Origin: Gnetum montanum
Lineage: Eukaryota; Streptophyta; Gnetopsida; Gnetales; Gnetaceae
Length of the DNA stretch: 64,000 nucleotides
Assembly: GCA_015680685.1 (NCBI GenBank)
Contig: MNCI01008925.1
Location: 165,786 to 229,785 of the forward strand
Direction: 5' to 3'
Notes under the pieces: generated by a model
Told to the model about the DNA's origin: nothing
What the model saw: only the letters and a program-made list of their open reading frames with translations
Databases searched by the model: none
Part shown: positions 24,342-36,085 of the stretch, in pieces
Layout of the letters: every line of letters begins with the position of its first letter
How positions within the stretch are numbered: the first letter of the stretch is position 1
Program-made: the position numbers and the translations under genes

Positions 24342-25189
24342 TGATGAGCCATGATTTTGTCAGCTCCAATATTAGGTACCAAATATTGTAGCCTTGCTAT
24401 CAGATACACGATATTGGGTCCTAAGAAATGATGTCGGACATTCAATATCATCTCTTCCATGCTAGCTTATACATTGGGATGCATGGTTGGAATAGTTCAT
24501 ATATTTTTGATAGATTTTTCATAGATTTTTGATTTCTAGTTTTGTTGTTTCCCAGTGCATGCTCACAATGTGATGTTTGTGTGATGTACTTGGACACATT
24601 ACATGATTGAAAATAACGATCAAGATTACTTTCATCATTGCAGCATCCACTTAGATTTACTACTGCTTTTAATTACTTATATGCTTACTATTTTCCTTAG
24701 TTAATGTTTCCATTTATTGCTCTTTACAATTGTTTTCGTTAGGCGGAATGAGTAAAACTAATCGCTAGCACTTAAGTGTAATTGCTTGGGAACCTAGCAA
24801 TGTATTGTTTGGTAAGCCCAGTGATGTATGCTTGGTAGCCCCAATGGTAGTTACACAAAGTCTAATGCGTGGACAGATGATTAGGAACATATACTCGTCA
24901 CACATAGGCTATTTTAGATTTTACTTTTAAGTATTAATTCGCTTAATTAATTTATCTGTTTATTATCATTTGGAGCAGCATAGGGCTAGACAACATCAAT
25001 CATATGCCTCATTTTGGACTAAATCATACGTGACAAAGCTACCAATAGTCCAAGTGGAAAGACTGTGAACTGTGATCAAGGAATAATGATTTAGATGCAT
25101 AACTAGTCCCATCCATGGAATTCGACCAAATCATGTGTGAACACTTGTGATTGGTATGGTTGGGTGTAGGGGTACCTCATTACTCATCA
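24342..25189 (+). mobile_element. 3' LTR of element G
   Basis: Preceded by a polypurine tract TTAGTTGTGGGGGTA. Runs TGATGAGCCATGATTTTG to ACTCATCA. Its U3 dyads are mutated relative to the 5' LTR but still partly symmetric (CAATATTAGGTACCAAATATTG near 24369). Confidence 0.9.
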
Positions 25190-27998
25190 CCACCCATTGA
25201 TAGGGGTCACCACATCCTCTATCTATTCCAAAGAAACGATGACAAACTAATTTGCAAGCTCCAACCATATATTGCACTCCTTCAAGGATGGTAGGTTCCA
25301 TGCTTGATATGTTTCTTAAGAGATCAAATTCATCTCAAAACCTAACTCTAATAGAGCTTTTCATGGAAAATTTCCAGCTACTCATAAGCAAATCAAAGGA
25401 ACTCTTGGATCAATTCTTTTCTTAGGGAGTGGTCCTACCTTTATCTAGTTTGTGACTATTTCTATTAGCATGATAGTCTGCATGTCTATATTTGATGATG
25501 ATGGAAGCTTTTTTTTGGTAAGAGAATTTGTGGTAGGAGAAGTTGTTCTTGATGGAGTCCTAATTCTACCAGCCTTTTCATGACTTTTTCTATAGAAAGG
25601 ATGCTTCTTGTTCTAGTGCTTAGTGTTGTTGGTAAGATCCTCCATCTATATGTTCACTGCCCTTGTAGTTCTTCTCTACTATGGTTGTGATGGTAGTTTT
25701 CCCTGCATAGTAGGCGGTGGCACTAGTGGCAAAGAATGAGTTGGATTTGATGAATTAGCTATTTGTGGATGCATGTATGAGTTTGGATCTATCCTTGGTG
25801 ATGTCGATATGTGGTACTCAGGTAGATAGTATTATGGAGTTTGAATAGTTGCATTTGCTGGTGAGATTGGATGTTGGACATAGTATCCATAAAAATTAGG
25901 TTACTGATATGGATACTATTGGCATGGTGGTGGCATAGCCCACAAGTAGGGTTGTCATTGTTGATGGTACTACTCCTATGGTTGTGGGTAGGCTCCATTG
26001 GGATAGTATGTTGGTTGGAAGTTTTATTTGTAGTTACCTTGATAATAAGGTAACCTTATGGGCATTTGCTTCTTAACAAATTTGGGATTAAGTGCGTATG
26101 TCCTTGTCTATTGTAAATGTGCCATTACTGGACAACATTCCTTGGGATGTTCGTACTAACACATGACACATCCTTTCTCATTGGTGGAGCTAGTGTTTGA
26201 ACACTTAGCCAGTGTAGCCACCTTACCCCTTCATCCAAACTGTTTCTTCTTTTTCTTGTCTTTGCCTTTTCCAAAGGCTTGCTATGTTCTTTCCTCTACA
26301 ATCTTCAATTCAGTTGCAAATTTTTCATCTACTAAGTTTCACATTTTCTCTACCTTTGCTGCAATATTAGTTATAGTTTCTTGAATTGGTAGAGTCTTCT
26401 TTTGGATTTTCTATTCCAAGGTTTCTTGTTCTTGGGTATCACAAACTCGTGCATATCTTTTTCCTAATGGATGGATCTCTGTTATACTTTTTTGTTGATT
26501 CTCTCTTTCTTAACTAATCCTCTTCCTTCACCACTTGGTTAATTAGTCTCTAAATTCGATGGGCAGTCATCTTAGATAATTGGCCTTGGGCATAAATCTC
26601 GAGGGTCTCTTTGGTCTTATTTTGTAACCCACCTACAGTGTGCCTGAGCTGTTCCCATTGTGAAAATCCATGGCCTAGGAATCTATGTAGTAGTGAATAG
26701 TATCTACCCATTACTACATCAAGGGTTTCATGAGTCCCTTGCTTCCATCCTTGGATTTGTTTGCTTAAGTTAGATACCTGAGTAGGTTTGGTACTTATTG
26801 TTGAAGATCTCTAGCATGGTACTCTACCTTTCAATTGATTCAAGTTTGATTGATCTGTACCAACTCTTTGCCTCTTTTACAAGTGTTCTTGGGATCAACT
26901 TCAACTTTTGTTAGTTACTTTCAATGTTTTGTAGGATGTAGGCATCATGGAAAGCTTGGAGGTGGTGTTGTGAATTAGCATTATAACCACTTTCAAATCT
27001 TGGCATGTTATTCATATCAAGCTCTTTGATATGGATATCTCTTACGTGCTTGGTTGGAATGTAAACAGCTTCTTGGATGTTGATCACTTTTTGGGTTGCC
27101 CTCAGGGATTCATCATCATGATCTGGTTTGTATCCTTTGTTGTAGCAGTTTCCCCTTTTGTGCTCATACCTTTCATGATCCTCTCTCTGATCCCTTCATC
27201 TTCTTTGCTCATAACCTTCATCTTCCTTATGTAAGTGTCTTGAATAATGATCATGAGTCCTCCATTCTTCTTTATCATAGTCTCGGTACCTATATTTTCT
27301 TTTGTCAGAGTCCACCGATGATAGTGATGAGCTGGATGAGGTAGTCGAAGAGTGATGCTGGCTTGTCCTCCTTTCATGACTCTTGTGTTCTCCTTTGTAA
27401 GGCTTGACAGAAACTCTTGGCCTTAAGTCTTGCTTACACTTTGAGCTAGTAACCTCCTTCCTAGGTGTCTTTGATAGAGTGGAATGAAGTTGAACTTTAT
27501 CAGGTTCCTCAAATCTGATGATAGGTGTTTTGAAGGCTCTTCATGATTTTGGTAGAGTTATTATGTGATGAATGCATCAACATCTAGTTCTTCCAAGATA
27601 ACAAAAGTGATGACATGCTTTCCTTTGTTGTGTGCATGTTTGATTTCCATAGCAGCATCTTTCCTCATCTGCTCTTTTGTGGGTTCATAGGGTCTTGTCA
27701 TGTGTTGAGTCACATGATACCCTTCCTAGATTTGATCCAAATGCATTTCCCTTAAGGCAATTTGGAGCATGCTAAGCACTGCATGTTTTGGAGGTAGGAC
27801 TTTGTTGCCTTGCATGTGTCTCCCTCTCATTTGTTTGTCTTAATGGAAGATAAAAGTAAAATCTATATGATAAGGATTATTGTGAGCATAAGTGATTCTT
27901 GTTTGCATTGGCATCCCTCATTCTTCTTCTTTATTGATTTTTTCATTACTTCTCTATGGTCCCTTGGCAAGTGGTGATGGATCCTTGTTTGAAGCCAT
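25190..27998 (-). pseudogene. element F gag and protease N-terminal half
   Basis: Gag probably starts MASNKDPSPLAKGP (27998). Then YHIDFTFIFHQD-like and GNKVLPPKHAVLSMLQIAL match the gag N-terminus of B. The core reads NMPRFESGYNANSQHHLQAFHDAY, KLKLIPRTLVKEAKSWYRS and FNNKYQTYSG, followed by shifted sequence. The linker has YEHPKECCPVMAHL, a knuckle-like remnant, and PTMQGKLPSQP. The protease begins IKVGPLPKK, VAGNFP, ALLELGFEMNLIS (active-site DSG lost) and stops at VEDVVTPINGW, where G is inserted. The remainder is at 15575-16004. Inactive. Confidence 0.85.
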
Positions 27999-28098
27999 GT
28001 TGTGGTTTAAGTGCACTTATTTCAGAGTTATGAATTTTAACATTGAGTTCTGATACAATGAATTCTGTGAAATCAATTACTTAGCATACATTGACTAG

Positions 28099-28116
28099 TC
28101 CTTGACAACGGCACCA
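28099..28116 (-). promoter_or_regulatory. primer-binding site of element F
   Basis: On the minus strand TGGTGCCGTTGTCAAGGA directly follows the LTR end. It matches the tRNA-Asp-type site TGGCGCCGTTGCCGGGGA at 14 of 18 positions, all differences being transitions. Confidence 0.75.
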
Positions 28117-28117
28117 A

Positions 28118-28605
28118 TGATGAGCAATGGAGAAATTGAACACCCAACCATACAAGTCACAAGTGTTTCACACATGACCATACCATAATCTATGACAAGG
28201 TCATGTGATTATGTTAGTAATTGGTTTAAGTTTGTGATCGTTGTTTTCCCACATGGAGCTAGTGAAGTTCATGTGTCTGGTTTAGCTCATAGTGAGGTAT
28301 ATGATGACGGATGTTCTAGGGCCATTGTTACTCCTAGTGAACATGGTGAAATAGAAAAAGTTTTTAAATCTAAGTCTAACTAAAACAGTAAAAAAATCTA
28401 TTCTATCCTAAGGCAATGAGTATCGAACTTCTGTACACACCTTGGGCTTTGTGTAACTACTGGGATTACCAAGTACTTCGCTATTGGGCGAACCAAGTGA
28501 TAGCACTACTAGGTTACCAAGCAATTACACTTAAGTGCTCGAGATTAGTCGTACTCATTGTGCTTAATAATAGTAATGGTAAAGTGCACAGAAAAGTAAA
28601 CATTA
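28118..28605 (-). mobile_element. 5' LTR of element F, truncated
   Basis: Starts on the plus strand with TGATGAGCAATGGAG (the U5 end) and includes ACCAAGTGATAGCACTACTAGGTTACCAAGCAATTACAC, typical of the family. Homology fades near 28605, so U3 with its palindromes and TATA box is missing. The break lies about 200 bases from the 3' end of the chorismate mutase gene; the retrotransposon block stops there. Confidence 0.8.
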
Positions 28606-28805
28606 ACATAATATCCCCGAGTAGATCTTGCAAGTCTTGAGACATAATATCGCTTTAGCCCTAATATATTATAAAAATATTTTCCTTTGCTAAACTTGAT
28701 AGATAAGGCTTCATAAATAAATATTTCCAAAATTCTTAACATCCATCATGATGTTTATTAGTATTCCCACATTTGTGGACATTGACAAATGTATCCAAAT
28801 TAAAG

Positions 28806-30385
28806 TCAATCAAGCCTAGGGAGAAGGTATTTAAGTTCAACCTGTTTTGTTAGAGGTATAACCCAATTTTTATAAAGTTCAACTACCACAGACGGATCAA
28901 TCTGCTGTCCAGGTGGGCCCAAAGTAGTGCCGTTTAAAGTGATTGTCTGGCCATAGATTGTTGCTTTGATCTGTACCCTTTTCATAACATTTGCCTCTGC
29001 ATTTACATCTGTAATCTTGGCCAAGATTGCTTTACTATCCTGTAAAAAAAATTTACATCGACTCTTTCCTATGAGTAATGGTCAATGGTCATGGAGAGAG
29101 AGAAAAAAAAGAAAACAGACAAGCAGAAAAAATTAAGCTTTGTACCTCACTTTTAACGAATACTGGATGGATTCAATGGATAGCTCGTACCTTAGCTTGG
29201 ATCAAACGAGTGTATTCTTGTGGAGATCCTAAGAATTTTGCTTCAGCCACGTACTTTCCATAATGTATTCTTTTCGATAGAGCCTGAACATGGACAATTT
29301 CAGAAGAACGAGCGTCAAAATTTAGAATGCTGAAAAAATCGTTCACATCTATTTGAAGTTGAAATTTTTAGCAGTAGTAATGTCAAACCTGCAAACAGGA
29401 AATATCGCTCACAACTGTTGATCCTTAGTTTCCATCATCTCCCTTGGCTGCAAACCGTGGAAGCAACTTCCCAAAGTAGCTGTTCCAAATTTCTCGACTT
29501 ACATTTACTTTATCTGCAACAGGATGCAGAGCCTGCAAGAAAAGCCCTAATCATCATCCAATTCTTTGGTTTTGTGAAAATTTTGTTGCAATATCAAAAA
29601 ATCATTATAATAACAGGAAGCCAATATCTCAAATTAAATTAATTTACCTTTGGGCAGGTGAAGGCAAATGCAATAGGAACTTCCAGATCATCAGGGAAGA
29701 AGGCAATTTCATCTGGACTTGTATATCTTCCAAGCTGTATAGCCAATATCAGTATTATTAGCCTTTGCGAATAACGGCAGCAAACAGCTTCAGAAATCTA
29801 ATATCATTAATCAAAATCATCATTTCTAAAAGCATTTGAAACTTAAAAAAAAAAAAGAAAAGAGGATTATCGGATCCCTACATTCAAGTCATATGATAAC
29901 GGATGATCAAATTTTAACTTGCAGAAATAATCCAGTTGCTGTGTGTGTGATGATTGGTTATTGATCCAATCCTCGAGAGAAATGTGGGTTACCTTGGAAT
30001 GAAGTTTCTCAGTCTGTGAAAGCATAAAATGGAGAAGGGAGCCTCGGAAAGGAGGAGAAGGAGGGATAGATGAACCGTAAGCAGGGCCATTAAAGGAATA
30101 TTTGGCTCTATCAAGAACACAGCGAATGATAGTATCTTCGTAACTGCTGAGCCATTCTCTGATTCTGTCCAGTGACGGTGGCACGGCACTACTGTTACTG
30201 TTACAGCTATAATTCATCATCTTCTTCTCTGCCTGGGCCTCAATCTCATCCTCAATATGTAACTGAAAACTCTGCAAGTCATGGCATACGCATAACATCC
30301 TTGCCATGTGAAACATTACTAATCCCACAACAACAAATCTCCTCATATTGCGTAGCTGGGTTTGCATCTGGAATCTGAGTCTCAA
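28806..30385 (-). pseudogene. chorismate mutase, five exons, one in-frame stop
   Basis: Chorismate mutase converts chorismate to prephenate, the entry to phenylalanine and tyrosine. Inferred exons: 29993-30385, 29648-29734, 29389-29532, 29191-29283 and 28806-29039, all with GT/AG borders and matching frames, about 316 codons. Family blocks: LDRIREWLSSYEDTII (helix 1 with the catalytic-type Arg), LGRYTSPDEIAFFPDDL, ALHPVADKVNV, LSKRIHYGKYVAEAKF (Arg and Lys of the active site) and the C-terminus IPLTKQVELKYLLPRLD with the key Glu. In exon 3 the expected Tyr of GDDGNY is TAA (29425-29427), removing the last 40% of the protein. Everything else is intact, so this is a recent loss, a polymorphism or a base error. 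The N-terminus has a hydrophobic stretch (FVVVGLVMFHMARMLCVC) like a signal peptide. The start may be Met 1, 7 or 14 (30385, 30367 or 30346). Confidence 0.92.
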
Positions 30386-31050
30386 ATCTCAAATCCCGTG
30401 CGTGAACTTCATCTGTTTGTTTAAACTTTAAAGCAACGACCACCACAACCGTGAACAGTGGTGGTTATGGGGCACAGACGGTTTTCGATTTCAAAGTTCA
30501 TGTGCTGAGCTTCGCTGCGCTGCCAACTCTTTGCTCCGGTCAACAAATTGAATGATTGATGTGCGGCTGTTGGTGGTTGAATTTTCTTCTTCTAAACGGA
30601 GAAATTCATGCATGATCTCCACCAACATGAATGGAGATGCGCTGACTAGGCCTCGGTAATCAAACCTTCGGAGAATGAACTTGTTCCTAAATATCGATGA
30701 TGTTTATCGTTAACAAGAATAGACTTATGCCTAGCAATTTCAGTTTTATAAAATTTCCTATTTAAAGTTAACCCTTTTAGTTTTTTTTTAAATAATTATT
30801 CACTACATAATTTAGGTATGTTTATCTCACATATCATTATATTCTAAAAAAGCATCATGTTGACTATATGTCTTTGGGTATATTTGGTTATCTAGTTCTA
30901 GTTTGGATACCATATAAAGAATAGTTAAGGTTTTTATTTTCCCTTTCCAAGGGAGAGGTCTTCCAAATGTTTTTCCTTCCAGGACATATAGTCATTGGAA
31001 CTTTGTAATTCAATATTACTCACGATAATCTCCCCAATGTAAAGTTTAGA
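30386..31050. other. upstream flank of chorismate mutase
   Basis: Probable promoter and 5' leader of the minus-strand gene. I could not pick a clear TATA box. No other gene is visible. Confidence 0.4.
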
Positions 31051-31057
31051 TGGGGGA

Positions 31058-31165
31058 AAGATGTCTATGGTTAAGAAGCCCAGACTCTTGATTTATATGT
31101 TTCAAGTCATGAGTTCAATTCTAGTGGACAATGTTAAGTTATAAAATTTTAATTAGATTATCTGA
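31058..31165 (+). mobile_element. tRNA-like SINE, copy 1
   Basis: A-box-like TCTATGGTTAAGAAGCCC followed about 45 bases later by B-box-like GAGTTCAATTCT, then GTGGACAATGTTAAGTTATAAAATTTTA. The last block is shared with copies 2 and 3. The body is diverged in the A box. Confidence 0.6.
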
Positions 31166-31258
31166 CTCATTTGACAATTGTTCGTTTCTGAAAAACTGTT
31201 TGTTTCAAATGCCAATACTACCTCCCACCCCCATTCGGCCGGCATGAGTGGGGCCCAT

Positions 31259-31440
31259 CCTATTTTTTAGTTTTGTTTTTATCTTCCCTATTTTTTAGTT
31301 TGGCTTTTATCTTTCATATTTTTTAGTTTTGTTTTTATCTATCCTATTTTTTAGTTTTGTTTTTATCTTCCTTATTTTTTTGTTTTGTTTTTTATCTTTC
31401 CTATGTTTTAGTTTTGTTTTTATCTTTCCTATTGTTTAGG
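31259..31440. repeat. 28 bp T-rich minisatellite
   Basis: Six and a half copies of CCTATTTTTTAGTTTTGTTT followed by TTATCTTT, with few changes. Confidence 0.9.
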
Positions 31441-31525
31441 CGTAAAATTTTTTTGGCGTAAAATGTTTTTAGGCTTAAAATTTTTTGTTTAAAATTCTTT
31501 TAGGCTTAAAATTTTTTTAGGGTAT
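31441..31525. repeat. short GGCKTAAAATTTTTTT repeat
   Basis: Five imperfect copies of a unit with core GGCTTAAAATTTTTTT, spaced 15-22 bases, directly after the 28 bp array. Confidence 0.75.
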
Positions 31526-33670
31526 ACCTATGTTTCAATTATTTTGGGTTCAAACACTGTTTTTTAGGTAACATCAATTTTCATGCTCATGCTCAAACTT
31601 AAAATAACAATATTTCAATGGATCTCATGTTTCTCCAAGGAATATGATTTTTTTAGTAGATCTGATGTTTCTTTGGTGAATCTGATTTTTTTTCAGCAAA
31701 TTTGATTTTTCTCTAGTGGATCCAATTTCTCTAAAATTCCCCTATGGGGATTCTATATTACTTCCAACTTTTTCAAGCAATGTTGAAATTTCTGTTTCTT
31801 GTATTAATGCAAAATTTTTTGTTGAATCTGAAGATGTAGATTTACAAGCTATCAAAAAAAAAAAAAGAAGTAAAAAGTTATGATGCTTTCTTCTATCGAT
31901 GTTGATGCTACAACTAAAATACTTATCAACATTAGCCAATTAAGCATTATAATCTTCCTAATTCTTGTAAATTTTACCATTGTGAAGATAAAGAAAACCA
32001 ACATAAAGTTGAAGATATGAAAACCAAGTTAATGTTAACACAAAGAATGATCAAATGACAATAAAGAATCCAAATAAGGCAAAATGCTCCTATGTATAGT
32101 TTTACCAATACTAGAGAAAGTATTAAGTAGCCTTGACAAATAGCTTGTAAGACAAATTTTTTCTTGTATGATAAGAATACTACTAGTTCAGCTATATATT
32201 TATGTTATATATCTATTATTTGGTTAAAATATTTTTTTATATTTTTCAAATTAATAAAATCTTAAATTGATTCATTGAGAATTGAATTTCCCATTGAAAA
32301 TAGAAATCAAAACCTGTGTATGTTCTTCAATGATAATTCTATTTTTGGAAGAAAGTCCAACAATAACCATCTATTTTTGGAAGAAAGTCCAACAATAAGT
32401 TGGCCTCTTTGCAAAACTCTCAACTAAAATAATAATTATCATGAAAAAGTTCATTTCTTAGTCAACATTATGATGATAATTATTTATTTACTATGACACA
32501 TTCCAACCATAAAGCTCTTCCATAGCTATTATAAGGAGACAGAAAAACCATGACTAGGAGAGCTCTCCTCACTATTATGATAATAAAATTATTTTACCAT
32601 GACCAAAGAGGATGCTCTTGGATAGGGTTGGTAGTTGGCCTCTTAGCCAAAATTAACTTAAAGATTAAAACTAGTGTTAATAAGAAGATTATAGTTAATG
32701 CTAAAGATTCTTGACATAAGATTAATAATAAGTGGCTGGGTGAATATCTTCCATAAGTGGTACTGCTTTTTTGCTTTGAAATAAATATTGGCATTAAGTC
32801 ACAACTCTCTATCTCAAATCCTTTGTTATTTTAAGTTCAAACATAGATGTTGAAAGTGATGTAAATTTTGTTAAGATTGGGACCTTCCTCCCTACTAATA
32901 ATTAGTTTTCTTCACGTGTTTTTTCAAAGTGTCAATTGTAAAATTGTACACTTTAGTATACAATCCTAAAATCAGAAAGTTTTTTTTTTTGTTTGTATTT
33001 TTTTTCTAATGTATACTTTAGTATACAGTCCTAAAAGCTTGTGATGTACCTTGAATTTTCTTTGCTCATTATTAATATTATTTTTGGGTTTGTGCCCCCC
33101 ACCCCCCCTTTAAAGAAAAAATTTAAAATAGTAAAAGGGTTAGGGAAGGAGGGGAAGGGGGTATTGAACCCTAAAAATGAAGAATAATATTAAAAAAGTT
33201 AAGACTATATTAAGAGAAATTCTATAGAAAGAGCCTATGGTTTTTGAGATGCCTTCTTAGCTTTTCATCCTTACAACTAATCCTAAAAAACTTCGCCTCT
33301 ATAGGATAGGGAAAGAATCAAGCCTTACCCTTATTTAGAAGCACCCTCATAGGTTTTTACTTTTTACTAAAGTGTTTCTTATAATGATAAGGAGAAAACT
33401 TTCTCTAAAAACAAAAGAATACATCAATCACAAATAATAACAAAAGCTGAAAACTTCCATCTTTTTCCGTTCTATATTTTTTTATGATGTCTACTTGGTG
33501 TACTCTAAATTTCCTTTTCTCATTATTAATATTTTTTTGGGGTACGACTCCCACTCCTCTAATGTAAAACTTTCATAAAACTTAAGTAGAAGTTTATAAG
33601 TGAAAACTCCTACTTCTACTTACACAACATGCTTGAAAATGAAAATCTAGAATTTACAACAACTTTCAAC
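31526..33670. other. AT-rich intergenic stretch
   Basis: No gene recognised. Contains a 32 bp tandem duplication around 32338-32398 (CTATTTTTGGAAGAAAGTCC twice), a repeated TGTATACTTTAGTATACA-like palindrome (about 32950 and 33008) and the first members of a dispersed repeat whose core is TTTCTCATTATTAATATTTTT (33060, 33510). Confidence 0.6.
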
Positions 33671-33671
33671 A

Positions 33672-33775
33672 ATGAGGTGTTAGCTTAGGGGTAAGAGTCT
33701 TAATAAGAAAAATTAACCTAGATGAGAGGTTTAATCCAGTAAATAATGTTAAGTTATGCATTAAAAAATTCATAA
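33672..33775 (+). mobile_element. tRNA-like SINE, copy 2
   Basis: GAGGTGTTAGCTTAGGGGTAAG contains an A-box match (TAGCTTAGGGG). GAGGTTTAATCC, about 45 bases on, is a B box with the CpG turned to TA. Then AGTAAATAATGTTAAGTTATGC and an A-rich tail. This layout is that of tRNA-derived SINEs. Confidence 0.75.
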
Positions 33776-34209
33776 AATAAATTCTAAAATTAGTGTGATC
33801 CACTACATCCTTAGTGGATGATCAACCTACTTTGCCTACTAGCTTTCTCTTTATATGAAAGTTTCTTATATTCTTAAAAATGTTTCTTTTCTATGAGAGT
33901 TTCAAGTAGAAAAAGTTCTAGATTTACTAAAGGCTTAACAATTAATTTGTTTCTTATAATATTAATTCCTTTTATATTTTTTAACTCAAGTTGGAAAAGC
34001 TATCAATGAATTCTATCATAGTTCCTTTCTTTCTTTCTTTCTTAATTTTTACTATTACATTTATATTACTTTGGAGGGAGTATTCTTCTTCTTTACTAGA
34101 AATCCTTTAATAAGAAGTAAAATTGTGTGAGGATGCTTTTCAATAGGAGCAAAGTCTAATCCTTCTCCTACCCTAAAGGGGAGGTTTTTCAAGACTTGAA
34201 AAGTACCTA

Positions 34210-34895
34210 AAATCATTGGGCTTTTTCTTTAAAATCACTCTTCTATATTGATAATTTGATTTACTCTAGATTTTCTTAATTATTATTCATTTTTTGGTTT
34301 TAACATATTTTTCCCTTTATAACTTAGCATTATCCACCAAAATTGAACCCATAACTTTAAGTTTCTGAATAAAAATTCTTACCACTAGGCTAATACCTCA
34401 TTATTATAGAGATCCATTTAAAAAAATACTGTTAGGATACTAATGAAGAAAATTATATAAAGTTGAAAGCCCTAGAAAATTTTATAAGTTAGCTAAATCA
34501 AGTTTTCTAGTTAGGGGGCATTTATATGACTACCAATTCAGCTATCAAGACAATAGATCATTTCCATTACCTTCTTATTCTACAAATTCACTAGTTGAGC
34601 ATTGAGCTTCTTATGAATACATCCCCTCTAGGTTTTTGTTTCTTTATTTTAATTCCAGTTGTTGGTTGTAGCTAACTATGATTATGATGTTTTAAAAGAG
34701 GAAATTAATCCTCTTCCTATCTTAGAGTTAAGATTTTTCAAAGTTTCTTATAAGGATGAAAACCTAAAAAGACATCCCTTAAACTATTGTGCTTTTTCTT
34801 TAAAATATCTCTTCAATGTTGATGATCTGATATACTCTCAATTTTTTAATTATTATTCATTTTTTGGGAGCTTGACACCCTTCCAACTATGATTA
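34210..34895. repeat. dispersed repeat pair with TAATTATTATTCATTTTTTGG core
   Basis: About 80 bases at 34217-34298 recur at 34788-34867: CTTTTTCTTTAAAATMWCTCTTC, TTGATRATYTGATWTACTCT and AATTATTATTCATTTTTTGG. Weaker relatives lie at 33030-33090 and 33476-33541. Confidence 0.7.
34316..34408 (-). mobile_element. tRNA-like SINE, copy 3
   Basis: On the minus strand: GAGGTATTAGCCTAGTGGTAAG (A box TTAGCCTAGTGG), then TTATGGGTTCAATTTTGG (B box) and TGGATAATGCTAAGTTATAA. Spacing and tail match copies 1 and 2. Confidence 0.75.
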
Positions 34896-36085
34896 TGATG
34901 TTTGGTGATGCTTATGATTATTAAATTATGTTACATGATTATTTGATTATCTATGTAGTGAGATTCTAATTGTGGATTTAAGCCCTCTATCTCTCACTAG
35001 GCACCACACTTAGCTTGATAACAATTCTTCCATGCTCTTATAAAATCTCATGTGATTATTTCCTTCTCTTTGATGATTGACCTTATGTCTTGCATTCAAA
35101 GTATGTAGTGAAAGACCAGTAGTGGGTGGAGGATGTTATCCATATGTAATTGTTTATTGGAGTCAATGTTGTTTAGAGTTATTCATATAGAGTCTTCTTC
35201 ATCTTAAAGTTGTATTTCCTTTCTTATTCCCTCTTGAAGAGGAGTAAATCTTATTATCTTTTCATCATTATCTTTAATGAATCTTGAATTTAGATCATCA
35301 TCAAATTTTGCATTTCATTTTACAATGCTATCATGATTTCTTCTAAGTTTTTAATTTGACTATGACATTGTTTGATTTTCAAGTGTCATATCTTAATTTT
35401 CATATAGGAGAATGACAAAAAGAATTTATGTAGCCAACCCCATTTTGTTATTTTACTTGCATTTCTCTTATATGGTTGTTGTAGTATAAGATAAGTAGCA
35501 TATTATTCATCTATCATTATCATCATCATCATAGCCTTATTCCAATATTTCTACAAATAATTTTTTATTCATCTAGAATATATAAAATGAGTTGTTACTT
35601 AATCCATTAATTAAACATAAAAAGAGATGAAAGAGAGGTAATGCGAAGCCTACACTATGTACTGCAAAGATGTCAACACTTAATGGCACATGATTCATCA
35701 TTAATGAGAAGTCACCTCTTAATGGAATATTACTAGAAGAATTAACTTGAGAAGTTAAGGGCCTCAAGAACTTAATAATTTATACCAATTTTGTAATATG
35801 GATGAATTTTGTAATTTGACAACTTTTTATGAAACAAATCTTTTCAGTAGCCTAATTTAGAACTTTTACTTATAACAGTAATTAATTATAAGCAGTTATT
35901 ATTCTTCTTTTCTTATTTTCTTTCTTCACCAACTTGACTTAATAAAGGCTCAACATATTAAGGACTTGAGGACTTGAGACCTTTAACTTATTAAGGACTT
36001 GAGACTCAACATAATGACAATGTAATAACATTTTTTTACAAATTTATAAGAGTCTTGAATTAGTCTTATGAATTATTTTTTTTAA
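34896..36085. other. AT-rich flank of element H
   Basis: No gene recognised. ATC microsatellite near 35516-35535 and a small direct repeat ATTAAGGACTTGAG near 35957-36005. Confidence 0.5.

Larger units (their letters stand above)
16005..25189 (+). mobile_element. element G: LTR retrotransposon with gag, protease remnant and ORF3, no pol
   Basis: Bounded by two LTRs that share their start (TGATGAGYCATGATTTTGTCAGCTCC) and end. Internal order: primer site, gag, degraded protease, 3' non-coding region, U3-like cassette, ORF3, polypurine tract. No RT, RNase H or IN is recognisable, so it depended on a helper. The flanks differ (ATTGT left, CCACC right) and the interrupted protease of F seems to lack a few bases, so there is no target duplication. 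Either the ends decayed or the two LTRs come from different copies joined by recombination. Confidence 0.8.

Noticed and set aside
27102-27377. 91-codon minus frame and the overlapping plus frames here
   Set aside because: The minus frame is a shifted reading of the charged middle of element F gag and the plus frames are its antisense; none stands as a separate gene.
33672-33775. A functional tRNA gene
   Set aside because: A- and B-box-like words are present but no cloverleaf arms, and three diverged copies with a shared non-tRNA tail point to a SINE.
34659-34892. 77-codon plus frame in AT-rich DNA
   Set aside because: Overlaps a dispersed non-coding repeat also found at 34217-34298 where the frame is not kept.
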